Below, one piece after another: positions 45,456-52,978 of a stretch of DNA of 64,000 bases. Position 1 is the first letter of the stretch. Each line of letters begins with the position of its first letter. The translations under genes were made by a program, and so were the position numbers. The notes beneath the pieces were generated by a model. It was given only the letters and a program-made list of their open reading frames with translations. It ran no database searches and was not told where the DNA came from. The stretch is from Ruegeria sp. A3M17 (GTDB taxonomy: Bacteria > Pseudomonadota > Alphaproteobacteria > Rhodobacterales > Rhodobacteraceae), in contig NZ_QOCF01000025.1 of the NCBI RefSeq assembly GCF_003318255.1, forward strand, positions 113,643-177,642, in the 5' to 3' direction.

Positions 45456-45867
45456 ATTTCGCCTGGTCCAGATCGGCCATCAACGCCGTATAGGCCCGTT
45501 TCGCATAATCCAACCGCAACTCATACCGTTTTGCTGGCACAATCCCATCGGGCACATTCTGCCCGGCAGCAGACAAAACCTGCCTAACATGCGTTCCATA
45601 TAGCGGAATGAATTGTGTCGACTGGCCGCTGAGCAGGTTGAACAACCGACCCCCTGCCCACTTGGCGCGTCGGGCCGCGGTGTCCGCCGTATCGATCCGG
45701 AATTGCAGTACCCGGTAAAGCCTGATCGGCTCAAACGGCATTTGTTCCGCGCCAAGGTTCGTAACCGATAAGGCCGCCGCTTTGCGTTTGGCTGCGCGCC
45801 CCTTCAATTGTATGCGGACCCAATTCTGGACCGGTCTAAAAGTCGGTAAATGGCTCAGGTCACTCAC
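45454..45867 (-). CDS. Unknown soluble protein
   Basis: The 137-residue protein has no signal peptide or membrane helix. It is basic in the first third (QLKGRAAKRKAAAL), followed by RLYRVLQFRIDTADTAARRAKWAGGRLF and a C-terminal part with DYAKRAYTALMADLDQA. I do not recognise the family or a catalytic motif. It lies 15 bases downstream of the DUF808 gene on the same strand and may share its transcript. Confidence 0.6.
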   Translation of the reverse strand: MSDLSHLPTFRPVQNWVRIQLKGRAAKRKAAALSVTNLGAEQMPFEPIRLYRVLQFRIDTADTAARRAKWAGGRLFNLLSGQSTQFIPLYGTHVRQVLSAAGQNVPDGIVPAKRYELRLDYAKRAYTALMADLDQAK

Positions 45868-45882
45868 TTCAGGATTCTCAAT

Positions 45883-46854
45883 TCAATGCGCATCGGTCTT
45901 CTTTGAAAACATCCCGATCATCGGCCCGATCACCTTTGTCGCCACCGGGATCAGAACAAATCCCCATGCCAGACCGAACACACCGTCCATCGTCGCCTTG
46001 GATACCCATTCAACAACACCGGTCCACTGCTCGGACACAGAATGCCCAATGGCATAGGCCCAATCGTGGATGTGGTGCCCCAGCCAACCAAAGCCCAAAA
46101 CCTCCATCCCGTGAATGATGATGGATCCGCCAACCCACAGCATTGCCGCGGTGCCGACTATGGACAGGATTTTCATGACAACCGGCATGGCTTTGACCAA
46201 CCCGCGCCCCAGCCCTCGCCCAATCGGTGTCGGTGCGTTTTGCGCGAGGTACAATCCAACGTCGTCCATCTTCACGATAAGGGCAACTGATCCGTAGACC
46301 GCCACGGTGACACCTATCCCCACGACCGCCAAGGTCGCGGCCTGCATCCACAGGTTTGGGGCCTCAATCGCAGCCAATGCAATCGTCATGATTTCAGCCG
46401 AAAGGATAAAATCCGTCTTGATCGCGCCTTTGACCTTCTGCTCTTCCAGATGGCCGGGATCGCGATTGGTCATGTCCTCATTGATGACATGACTGCCATG
46501 AGGGAATAGGACATGAAATATTTTCTCGGCCCCCTCGAAACACAGGTACGAGCCGCCAATCATCAGCAAAGGCGTAATCAGCCACGGAGCAAAATTCGCC
46601 AGTAGCAAGGCAACTGGCAACAGCAGGATAATCTTGTTGAATATGGAACCACGCGCGATGCGCCAAATGATGGGCAACTCGCGCGCCGGGGCGAATCCCT
46701 GAACGTATTTCGGGGTCACGGCGGCATCGTCGATAATCACACCTGCGGTCTTTGCGCCCGCCTTTCCGGCTGCCGCGACCACATCATCCACAGACGATGC
46801 CGCAACCTTTGCAATACCTGCTACATCATCCAACAGGGCCAACAGACCGCTCAT
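45883..46854 (-). CDS. DUF808 (YedI-like) membrane protein
   Basis: The 323-residue protein has the DUF808 opening SGLLALLDDVAGIAKVAASSVDDV, then AAVTPKYVQGFAPARELPIIWRIA and several hydrophobic helices (IILLLPVALLLANFAPWLITPLLMIGG and four more). ICFEGAEK-like CFEGAEKIFH is typical. Family function is unknown. ATG 46854 has AAAGGA 6 bases upstream and is preferred to an in-frame ATG 15 bases earlier. Confidence 0.88.
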   Translation of the reverse strand: MSGLLALLDDVAGIAKVAASSVDDVVAAAGKAGAKTAGVIIDDAAVTPKYVQGFAPARELPIIWRIARGSIFNKIILLLPVALLLANFAPWLITPLLMIGGSYLCFEGAEKIFHVLFPHGSHVINEDMTNRDPGHLEEQKVKGAIKTDFILSAEIMTIALAAIEAPNLWMQAATLAVVGIGVTVAVYGSVALIVKMDDVGLYLAQNAPTPIGRGLGRGLVKAMPVVMKILSIVGTAAMLWVGGSIIIHGMEVLGFGWLGHHIHDWAYAIGHSVSEQWTGVVEWVSKATMDGVFGLAWGFVLIPVATKVIGPMIGMFSKKTDAH

Positions 46855-46917
46855 GGTGTTTCCTTTCACTTCACCTGCCGCAACCGGAGCCTACCCGATC
46901 CGACGGCTAGCGCAAGC

Positions 46918-46948
46918 GTTAGCGCAACCGGCATAGGTTTGCGCTAAC
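46918..46948. promoter_or_regulatory. Paired LacI-type operator half-matches upstream of gap-1
   Basis: GTTTGCGCTAAC (46937-46948) differs by one base from the palindrome GTTAGCGCTAAC found before gap-2. GTTAGCGCAACC (46918-46929) differs by two. Together GTTAGCGCAA and TTTGCGCTAAC also form a longer inverted repeat. They lie 88-118 bases before the gap-1 start. Confidence 0.5.
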
Positions 46949-46981
46949 ACGTTAAAAATATGTCACTTTTGGTCTTTTGAG

Positions 46982-47023
46982 AATGCGCTTTGACCGCTAT
47001 ATGGCGTCCAAAGCAAGCGCATT
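46982..47023 (+). promoter_or_regulatory. Nested inverted repeat in the gap-1 leader
   Basis: AATGCGC and GCGCATT form outer arms, and CTTTG with CAAAG inner arms, around ACCGCTATATGGCGTC. The structure ends one base before GGAG of the ribosome site, so it could affect translation, or mark a DNA-bound element over the promoter. Confidence 0.4.
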
Positions 47024-47035
47024 TGGAGACAGCAC

Positions 47036-48037
47036 ATGACCATCAAGGTCGGTATCAATGGTTTTGGCCGCATTGGCCGCTGCACGTTGTCGCATATCGC
47101 GGCATCCGCCCGCAACGACATCGAAGTGATCAAGGTCAACGCAACCGGCCCGCTGGAAACCACAGCGCACTTGCTAAAGTATGACAGTGTCCACGGACGT
47201 TTCCCCCGCGATGTCGCAATCAATGGTAAAACCATGGATCTGGGCCGCGGCCCGATGGAGATGTTCTCGACCTATGACATGAACGAACTGGACTGGGATG
47301 GCTGCGATGTCGTTCTGGAATGCACCGGTAAATTCAATGACGGTCTGAAAGCCAAAACGCACCTGGATCGCGGTGCTCAAAGGGTCCTGCTGTCTGCCCC
47401 CGGCAAGAACGTCGATAAGACCATCGTTTATGGTGTAAACCACAACAGCCTTGTGACCGATGACAAAATGGTCTCGAACGGCTCGTGCACCACGAACTGC
47501 CTTGCTCCGCTTGCCAAGGTACTGGACGAGGGCATCGGCATCGAGAACGGCATCATGACCACGATCCACGCCTATACAGGCGACCAGCCGACCCTGGACC
47601 GTCGCCACAGTGATCTTTACCGCGCACGTGCTGCGGCCATGTCGATGATCCCGACCTCAACAGGTGCCGCGAAAGCATTGGGCGAGGTTCTGCCCAATCT
47701 GAAAGGTCGCCTGGATGGTTCGGCCATTCGTGTCCCGACCCCTAATGTTTCTGCGGTTGATCTGACCTTCCGCGCCGCACGTGATGTAACAGTAGAAGAA
47801 GTGAACGCCATCGTACGCGAGGCCTCGCAGGGTTCGATGCAGCGTGTTCTGGGCTATGAACCCGCCCCGCTGGTTTCGACCGATTTCAACAACACCGAGG
47901 AAAGCTCGATCTTCGCACCCGATCAGACCCGCGTTGTCGGCGACCGCATGGTTCGTGTTCTGGCTTGGTACGACAACGAATGGGCGTTCTCGGTCCGCAT
48001 GGCAGATGTTGCAGTTGCGATGGGTCGCCTTAACTAA
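47036..48037 (+). CDS. gap: Glyceraldehyde-3-phosphate dehydrogenase, GapB-like cofactor site
   Basis: The 333-residue GAPDH has IKVGINGFGRIGR and the catalytic cysteine in SNGSCTTNCLAPLA. The position that normally holds the NAD-selective aspartate (IND) is alanine here (KVNATGPLETTAH). Bacillus GapB, which prefers NADP and works in gluconeogenesis, has the same Asp-to-Ala change. This paralogue may therefore be the NADP(H)-using or gluconeogenic form, which is inference. GGAG precedes the ATG. It is followed by a terminator, a small gene and the second gap. Confidence 0.95.
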   Translation: MTIKVGINGFGRIGRCTLSHIAASARNDIEVIKVNATGPLETTAHLLKYDSVHGRFPRDVAINGKTMDLGRGPMEMFSTYDMNELDWDGCDVVLECTGKFNDGLKAKTHLDRGAQRVLLSAPGKNVDKTIVYGVNHNSLVTDDKMVSNGSCTTNCLAPLAKVLDEGIGIENGIMTTIHAYTGDQPTLDRRHSDLYRARAAAMSMIPTSTGAAKALGEVLPNLKGRLDGSAIRVPTPNVSAVDLTFRAARDVTVEEVNAIVREASQGSMQRVLGYEPAPLVSTDFNNTEESSIFAPDQTRVVGDRMVRVLAWYDNEWAFSVRMADVAVAMGRLN

Positions 48038-48063
48038 GGTTGCTTTGAAATCTTGAACCTTTC

Positions 48064-48094
48064 CGCCCGCTCAGGTTAACTGGGCGGGCGTTTT
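48064..48094 (+). terminator. Terminator after gap-1
   Basis: CGCCCGC and GCGGGCG form a stem with an inner CAG/CTG pair around GTTAA, followed by TTTT. Confidence 0.75.
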
Positions 48095-48108
48095 CGTCCG
48101 GGGCCTGC

Positions 48109-48252
48109 ATGACTAATCAAATCGCCATCTGGCTTGCCCTGCTCATTCTGGGCTTGTTCGTTATCAGCTATGCCCTCTTTGGATCCGAACAATTCGTGTT
48201 CCTTGGCAAGAAACTCTACTTCTTTCTGGACTGGCTGGCATTCTGGCGTTGA
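48109..48252 (+). CDS. 47-residue membrane protein between the two gap genes
   Basis: The short frame encodes one strong transmembrane helix (residues 5-24, IAIWLALLILGLFVISYALF) followed by a polar turn (GSEQF), then an aromatic second hydrophobic patch (FFLDWLAFW) ending in Arg. The start at ATG 48109 has GGGGCC upstream. The sequence is well composed for a real micro-protein, and its place after gap-1 suggests a conserved neighbour. Function is unknown. Confidence 0.6.
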   Translation: MTNQIAIWLALLILGLFVISYALFGSEQFVFLGKKLYFFLDWLAFWR

Positions 48253-48264
48253 CAGAGGTTTTGC

Positions 48265-48301
48265 TTGACTTTTTCTCTAATCTGGCTTTGTTAGCGCTAA
48301 C
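48265..48301 (+). promoter_or_regulatory. Promoter and LacI-type operator of gap-2
   Basis: A -35-like TTGACT lies at 48265-48270. The expected -10 position 17 bases later is TTGTTA (48288-48293), which runs into the perfect palindrome GTTAGCGCTAAC (48290-48301). The operator thus covers the -10 region, the classical place for a repressor. The palindrome with central CG is typical of LacI-family sites; a CceR-like central carbon regulator is one candidate, by inference. Confidence 0.6.
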
Positions 48302-48334
48302 TTCACATTAGCCGCATTTCGGACGGAGCAGGAC

Positions 48335-49339
48335 ATGACACTCAAGCTGGCAATCAACGGATTTGGACGGATCGGAAGCGGCGTGCTGCGAGCGGTCATG
48401 GAATCCGGGCGCACGGACGTTGAAATCGTTGCAATAAACGACCTGGCAAAGCCGGAAATGAACGCGCATCTGTTCGAATTCGACAGCGTCCATGGCCGGT
48501 ACGGCAAACCGGTCTCTTTGACCGAGGCAGGCCTGGACGTTGGAAACGGTCCGATCCGCCTGAGCAGCGAACGCGAGCCGGAAAAACTGGATTGGTCCGA
48601 TGTGGACGTCGTTTTGGAATGTACTGGCGTATTCCGCACACGCGAAGCTGCATCCCGCCATTTTGCGAACGGATCGAAGAAGGTTTTGATCTCGGCCCCT
48701 GCCCGCGGCCATGGCGCTGTGAAGACAATCGTGTTCGGCGTTAACGATCACGAGCTGACGGCCGAAGATAACGTTGTGTCCAATGCGTCTTGTACCACCA
48801 ACTGCCTGTCACCGGTGGCCGCAGCACTGGATGCAGGGCTTGGCATAGTGCATGGCAACATGACCACGGTTCACGCCTACACAGCCAGCCAACCCGTCCA
48901 CGACACCGCCGGCAAAGACCCATACCTCTCCCGCGCGGCAGCATTGTCGATGATCCCGACCACGACAGGCGCGGCCTCTGCCGTTGGCCTCGTCTTGCCG
49001 CAACTGGCCGGCAAGCTGACAGGTCAGGCTATTCGTGTCCCAACCCCGAACGTGTCCGTGGTTGATCTGGTCGCCGAAGTCTCACGCCCGACAACCGAGG
49101 ATGAAGTCAACGCGCTGTTTACCGAAGCCGCAGCCAGAATCCCCGGGGTTTTGGCGGCAGAGAACCGCCCGCTGATCTCGGTAGATTTCAACCACGACCC
49201 ACACAGCTCGACCGTTTCGCTACCGGAAACCAAGGTGACCGACGGCACACTGGTGCGTGTGCTGGCATGGTATGACAACGAATGGGGTTTCTCGAACCGG
49301 ATGCTGGACACCGCCGCAGCGATGGGTGCCCTAGCCTAA
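48335..49339 (+). CDS. gap: Glyceraldehyde-3-phosphate dehydrogenase, NAD-type
   Basis: The 334-residue GAPDH has LAINGFGRIGSG, the NAD-selective aspartate in VAINDLAKPEMNAH, and the catalytic cysteine in SNASCTTNCLSPVA. It differs clearly from its neighbour, so the pair is an old duplication rather than a recent one. GGAG is at 48324-48327. The 3' end overlaps the end of coaD on the other strand by 9 bases. Confidence 0.96.
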   Translation: MTLKLAINGFGRIGSGVLRAVMESGRTDVEIVAINDLAKPEMNAHLFEFDSVHGRYGKPVSLTEAGLDVGNGPIRLSSEREPEKLDWSDVDVVLECTGVFRTREAASRHFANGSKKVLISAPARGHGAVKTIVFGVNDHELTAEDNVVSNASCTTNCLSPVAAALDAGLGIVHGNMTTVHAYTASQPVHDTAGKDPYLSRAAALSMIPTTTGAASAVGLVLPQLAGKLTGQAIRVPTPNVSVVDLVAEVSRPTTEDEVNALFTEAAARIPGVLAAENRPLISVDFNHDPHSSTVSLPETKVTDGTLVRVLAWYDNEWGFSNRMLDTAAAMGALA

Positions 49340-49822
49340 ACGCTCACGCAGTGCGGCATTAACGCGGGGCGTGACGAATTTCGACACGTCCCCGTCCAAC
49401 CGGGCGATTTCCTTAACCAATTTGGAGGCAATGGCCTGATGCCGCGCCTCGGCCATCAGGAAGACTGTCTCGACCGTGTCATCCAACGCCCGGTTCATCC
49501 CGACCATCTGGAATTCATATTCAAAATCCGCAACCGCCCGCAGTCCGCGGACAATGATCTGCGCCCCGACATCACGAGCGCAGTCGATCAGCAGGTTTTC
49601 AAAGGGATGCGCAACGATTTCAGTTCCCGTTTGCTCGGTCAGATGGGCGCATTCTGCCTCGATCATCGCAACGCGTTCCTCGAGCGAGAACAAAGGGCCC
49701 TTGTCGCGGTTGATCGCGACGCCAATGACCAGCTTGTCCACCAAAGCAGCCGCACGGCGAATGATGTCGATATGACCCAGGGTGATTGGATCGAATGTTC
49801 CGGGATATAATCCAACCCTCAT
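49331..49822 (-). CDS. coaD: Phosphopantetheine adenylyltransferase
   Basis: The 163-residue enzyme makes dephospho-CoA. It shows MRVGLYPGTFDPITLGHIDII with the nucleotidyl-transferase T-x-G-H motif, VIGVAINRDKGPLF, IIVRGLRAVADFEYEFQM and the C-terminal IARLDGDVSKFV. AGGAGG 5 bases before ATG 49822 settles the start, although the frame is open further upstream. It is convergent with gap-2, overlapping by 9 bases. Confidence 0.97.
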   Translation of the reverse strand: MRVGLYPGTFDPITLGHIDIIRRAAALVDKLVIGVAINRDKGPLFSLEERVAMIEAECAHLTEQTGTEIVAHPFENLLIDCARDVGAQIIVRGLRAVADFEYEFQMVGMNRALDDTVETVFLMAEARHQAIASKLVKEIARLDGDVSKFVTPRVNAALRERLG

Positions 49823-49907
49823 CGTGGCCTCCTGCGCAATAAAATTTCTGCGCAAGCAAACATAACTTCGCCGCAGGTGCAAGAGGCAGCTTTGGGATTC
49901 AAGGGCC

Positions 49908-50345
49908 TCAATGCCCCATGATCATGCCTTGCAGCGCGTCTTTTTCCATAGCCAGTTCTGCCAGCTGCGCCTTTACCACGTCGCCCAGCGTCACGATCCC
50001 CACCAGCTTGCCATCTTCGACAACGGGCATGTGGCGAAAGCGCCCTTCAGTCATGCGCGTCATGATATCCTGAACTGTATCTTGTTTCGTGGCCGTCACC
50101 AGATCCCGGGTCATATACGCACTGACAGGTTGCGTGAGGCATCCGCTTCCGGTTGCGGCCAGCTCTCTTACAATGTCACGTTCCGACAGAATTCCTGCAG
50201 CCGTCTCGCCGCCATCTTCCGACACGACCACTGTACCGATCCGCTTTTCCGAGAGAATTTTCGAAGCATCAGACACCGTGATTGACGGCAAGACAGTGAC
50301 GACCCCTCCGCTGCCCTTGGATTTCAGAATGGCCTGAACGAGCAT
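49908..50345 (-). CDS. CBS-domain protein
   Basis: The 145-residue protein consists of two CBS repeats (about residues 10-65 and 75-135), seen in VSDASKILSEKRIGTVVVSED..AAGILSERDIVRELA and VQDIMTRMTEGRFRHMPVVED..LVGIVTLGDVVKAQL. Such pairs bind adenosine nucleotides and usually regulate other proteins. There is no attached effector domain. It stands alone between coaD and a LysR gene. Confidence 0.9.
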   Translation of the reverse strand: MLVQAILKSKGSGGVVTVLPSITVSDASKILSEKRIGTVVVSEDGGETAAGILSERDIVRELAATGSGCLTQPVSAYMTRDLVTATKQDTVQDIMTRMTEGRFRHMPVVEDGKLVGIVTLGDVVKAQLAELAMEKDALQGMIMGH

Positions 50346-50405
50346 AAGCGTTACCTCCGAAATAATGTCCTGTTTTCCAAAACGTTGCCGGAATGTTTAA
50401 ACCTG

Positions 50406-51308
50406 TCAAGGTGACACTTGGGCTTCAAGCCGCTCAACCTCTTCCCGAATACCCTGCGACAAGGCCTGCGCGAAGCGGTTCAACCTTTCATTCCGCTGAT
50501 CGCCCTGATGTCGCACCAGGTGAAAACTCCGGGTCAAACTTACCTGATCCGTCAGGATTTTTTGCAGGTTGGGATGAAACGGCAAGGTGAAGTCATGCGC
50601 CACACAAACCCCCGTTCCAAGCGTGGCCTGCCGCAACTGAACCGACACCGAATTCGATGCAAGCGCGACACGGTCAACACCGATATCCACAAGATAGTCC
50701 AACTCGCGGTCAAAGATCATATCGGGAATGTAACCAATCATGCGATGGCCACTCAGGTCCTGGATCGTCCGGATTGCCGGGTAAGAGGTCAAATAGTCGC
50801 GCGTCGCAACCAGGTGCAGTTTGTAATCGGTGATCTTCTGGACCAGAAGGCTCCCGGCCGTCGGCGCGCTGACGGTCACTGCCATGTCGGCTTCGCGCCG
50901 GGACAGGTTGATCACGCGCGGCAGGGCCAGGATCTGAATATCCAGATCGGGGTTTGCATCGCTGATTTTCGCGCAGACCTGCGGCAAAAGATAGTTGGCC
51001 GACCCGTCCGGCGCGCCAATCCGTATTTGTCCGCTGAGCGTTTTCGACGTACCCGCCATCGCGCCAACCGCCGCGCGCATCGCCTCTTCGGCTTTCAACC
51101 CGTGTTCCATTAGGCGCTCACCCGGAGCGGTCAAAAGGTAACCTTGTTGCGACTTGGTAAACAGGGGGGCTTCCAATGAGGCTTCCAACCGAGCAATCCG
51201 CCGCCCGACGGTGGCTGGGTCGATCTTCAGCTGACGCCCAGCAGCCGAAAGGCTTTCTTCTCGCGCGACGGCCAGAAAGACCCGCATATCATCCCAGTTC
51301 GGTGTCAC
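50406..51308 (-). CDS. LysR-family regulator divergent from mmsA
   Basis: The 300-residue protein has the LysR DNA-binding start (DDMRVFLAVAREESLSAAGRQLKIDPATVGRRIARLEASL) and effector lobes (SGQIRIGAPDGSANYLLPQV, LSRREADMAVTVSAP). The GTG at 51308 (TPNWDD follows) has AAGGA upstream and is better than the open ATG at 51413. It faces mmsA, so control of valine catabolism is likely, by position. The recognition part has LKIDPATVGRRI. Confidence 0.9.
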   Translation of the reverse strand: MTPNWDDMRVFLAVAREESLSAAGRQLKIDPATVGRRIARLEASLEAPLFTKSQQGYLLTAPGERLMEHGLKAEEAMRAAVGAMAGTSKTLSGQIRIGAPDGSANYLLPQVCAKISDANPDLDIQILALPRVINLSRREADMAVTVSAPTAGSLLVQKITDYKLHLVATRDYLTSYPAIRTIQDLSGHRMIGYIPDMIFDRELDYLVDIGVDRVALASNSVSVQLRQATLGTGVCVAHDFTLPFHPNLQKILTDQVSLTRSFHLVRHQGDQRNERLNRFAQALSQGIREEVERLEAQVSP

Positions 51309-51317
51309 CGCCTGTCC

Positions 51318-51333
51318 TTTGCATTTTTGCAAA
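51318..51333. promoter_or_regulatory. Inverted repeat in the LysR-mmsA intergenic region
   Basis: TTTGCA-N4-TGCAAA is a perfect inverted repeat, 10 bases from the regulator start and 80 bases from the mmsA start. Related half-sites (ATGCAA, GCGCAAA) recur at 51368-51391. It is a reasonable binding site for the divergent LysR protein. Confidence 0.5.
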
Positions 51334-51412
51334 ACATCTTTGAGACATTGCCTCTGTTCAAGGAATTTATGCAAGCCTATTGTGTGCGCAAACGCATTGA
51401 AGGAGATCCGCA

Positions 51413-52912
51413 ATGACCGAGCTGTCCCATTTCATCAATGGCGAGAATGTCGCCGGAACCTCAGGACGATTTGACGACATTTTCAATCCGGCCACCGGTG
51501 AGGTGCAGTACAAATGCCCGATGGCAAGTGCTGCCGAAACCACGGCCGCAATCGAAAGCGCAGCCGCCGCGCAACTTGCTTGGGGTGCGACCAACCCGCA
51601 GAAACGCGCACGCGTCATGATGGCGATGGTTCACCTTATGAACCGCGACATGGACAAGCTGGCCGAAGCACTGAGCCGCGAGCACGGCAAAACTATCCCA
51701 GACGCCAAGGGCGATCTGCAGCGCGGTCTGGAAGTGATCGAATACTGCATCGCCGCGCCCCAAATGCTGAAAGGTGAATTCACCGACAGTGCGGGCCCTG
51801 GCATCGACATGTACTCGATGCGGCAGCCGCTGGGCGTTGTCGCATCCATCATGCCGTTCAACTTTCCGGCGATGATGCCGCTGTGGCACGTCGGCCCGGC
51901 GCTGGCCTGCGGCAACGCCGTGGTTCTGAAACCGTCCGAACGTGACCCTTCTGTTCCGCTGATGCTGGCCGAGCTGTTTGTTGAGGCCGGCCTGCCCAAG
52001 GGCGTCTTCCAAGTCGTCAACGGCGACAAAGAGGCCGTCGATACCCTGCTGGACAGCGACACCATTCAGGGCGTTTCCTTTGTTGGCTCGACCCCGATCG
52101 CGCAATACATCTATTCCCGTGCAACCGCGAACGGTAAGCGCGCGCAGTGTTTTGGCGGTGCCAAAAACCATATGATCGTCATGCCTGACGCGGATCTGGA
52201 TCAGGCTGCCGACGCTCTGGTCGGTGCCGGGTTTGGCGCGGCGGGCGAGCGCTGCATGGCCATCTCGGTTGCAGTGCCCGTTGGCGAAGAAACCGCCGAC
52301 GCTCTGATCGAAAAGCTGATCCCACGTGTCGAAAAGCTGAAGGTCGGCCCTTACACCGCCGGCGATGACGTCGACATGGGCCCAGTTGTAACCGGTGCTG
52401 CTAAAGAGCGTATTCTTGGTCTGATCAACTCGGGCGTAGAACAAGGCGCGAAGCTGGTTGTCGATAACCGCGACTTTAGCCTGCAGGGCTATGAGGATGG
52501 ATTCTTTGTCGGCCCCCACTTGTTCGATAACGTCACCCCTGAGATGGACATCTACAAGCAAGAGATATTTGGCCCGGTTCTGTCGACCGTGCGCGCAGGG
52601 TCTTATGAAGAAGCGCTGAAGCTGGCGATGGACCATGAGTACGGCAACGGCACTGCAATCTTCACGCGCGACGGCGACACTGCACGCGACTTCGCCAGCC
52701 GTGTGAATATCGGCATGGTCGGGATCAACGTTCCGATCCCGGTTCCGCTGGCCTACCACACCTTTGGCGGATGGAAGAAATCCATGTTTGGTGACCTGAA
52801 CCAGCACGGCCCGGACAGCTTCAAATTCTACACCCGCACGAAGACTGTGACGGCGCGCTGGCCATCGGGCATCAAAGAAGGTGGCGAGTTCAATTTCAAA
52901 GCGATGGACTGA
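51413..52912 (+). CDS. mmsA: Methylmalonate-semialdehyde dehydrogenase (CoA-acylating)
   Basis: The 499-residue aldehyde dehydrogenase makes propionyl-CoA from methylmalonate semialdehyde at the end of valine and thymine breakdown. It shows MPFNFPAMMPLWHVGPALACGNAVVLKPSE, the catalytic cysteine in GFGAAGERCMAISVAV and GIDMYSMRQPLGVV of the MmsA/IolA type. AGGAG precedes the start. The enzyme before it in the pathway, MmsB, is at 59634-60506. Confidence 0.95.
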   Translation: MTELSHFINGENVAGTSGRFDDIFNPATGEVQYKCPMASAAETTAAIESAAAAQLAWGATNPQKRARVMMAMVHLMNRDMDKLAEALSREHGKTIPDAKGDLQRGLEVIEYCIAAPQMLKGEFTDSAGPGIDMYSMRQPLGVVASIMPFNFPAMMPLWHVGPALACGNAVVLKPSERDPSVPLMLAELFVEAGLPKGVFQVVNGDKEAVDTLLDSDTIQGVSFVGSTPIAQYIYSRATANGKRAQCFGGAKNHMIVMPDADLDQAADALVGAGFGAAGERCMAISVAVPVGEETADALIEKLIPRVEKLKVGPYTAGDDVDMGPVVTGAAKERILGLINSGVEQGAKLVVDNRDFSLQGYEDGFFVGPHLFDNVTPEMDIYKQEIFGPVLSTVRAGSYEEALKLAMDHEYGNGTAIFTRDGDTARDFASRVNIGMVGINVPIPVPLAYHTFGGWKKSMFGDLNQHGPDSFKFYTRTKTVTARWPSGIKEGGEFNFKAMD

Positions 52913-52932
52913 TTTCCCGCCCAAACAAATTC

Positions 52933-52961
52933 AAAAGGCCGCCCCGTTGGGCGGCCTTTTT
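52933..52961. terminator. Bidirectional terminator between mmsA and the RHH-EF-hand gene
   Basis: AAAAGGCCGCC and GGCGGCCTTTT form an 11-bp perfect stem with a 6-base loop and T-runs on both sides. Confidence 0.9.
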
Positions 52962-52978
52962 CGTCGCGCGACGAGGGG

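Noticed and set aside
51461..52924. 487-codon open frame antisense to mmsA
   Set aside because: Shadow of a GC-rich coding gene; no domain, no ribosome site.
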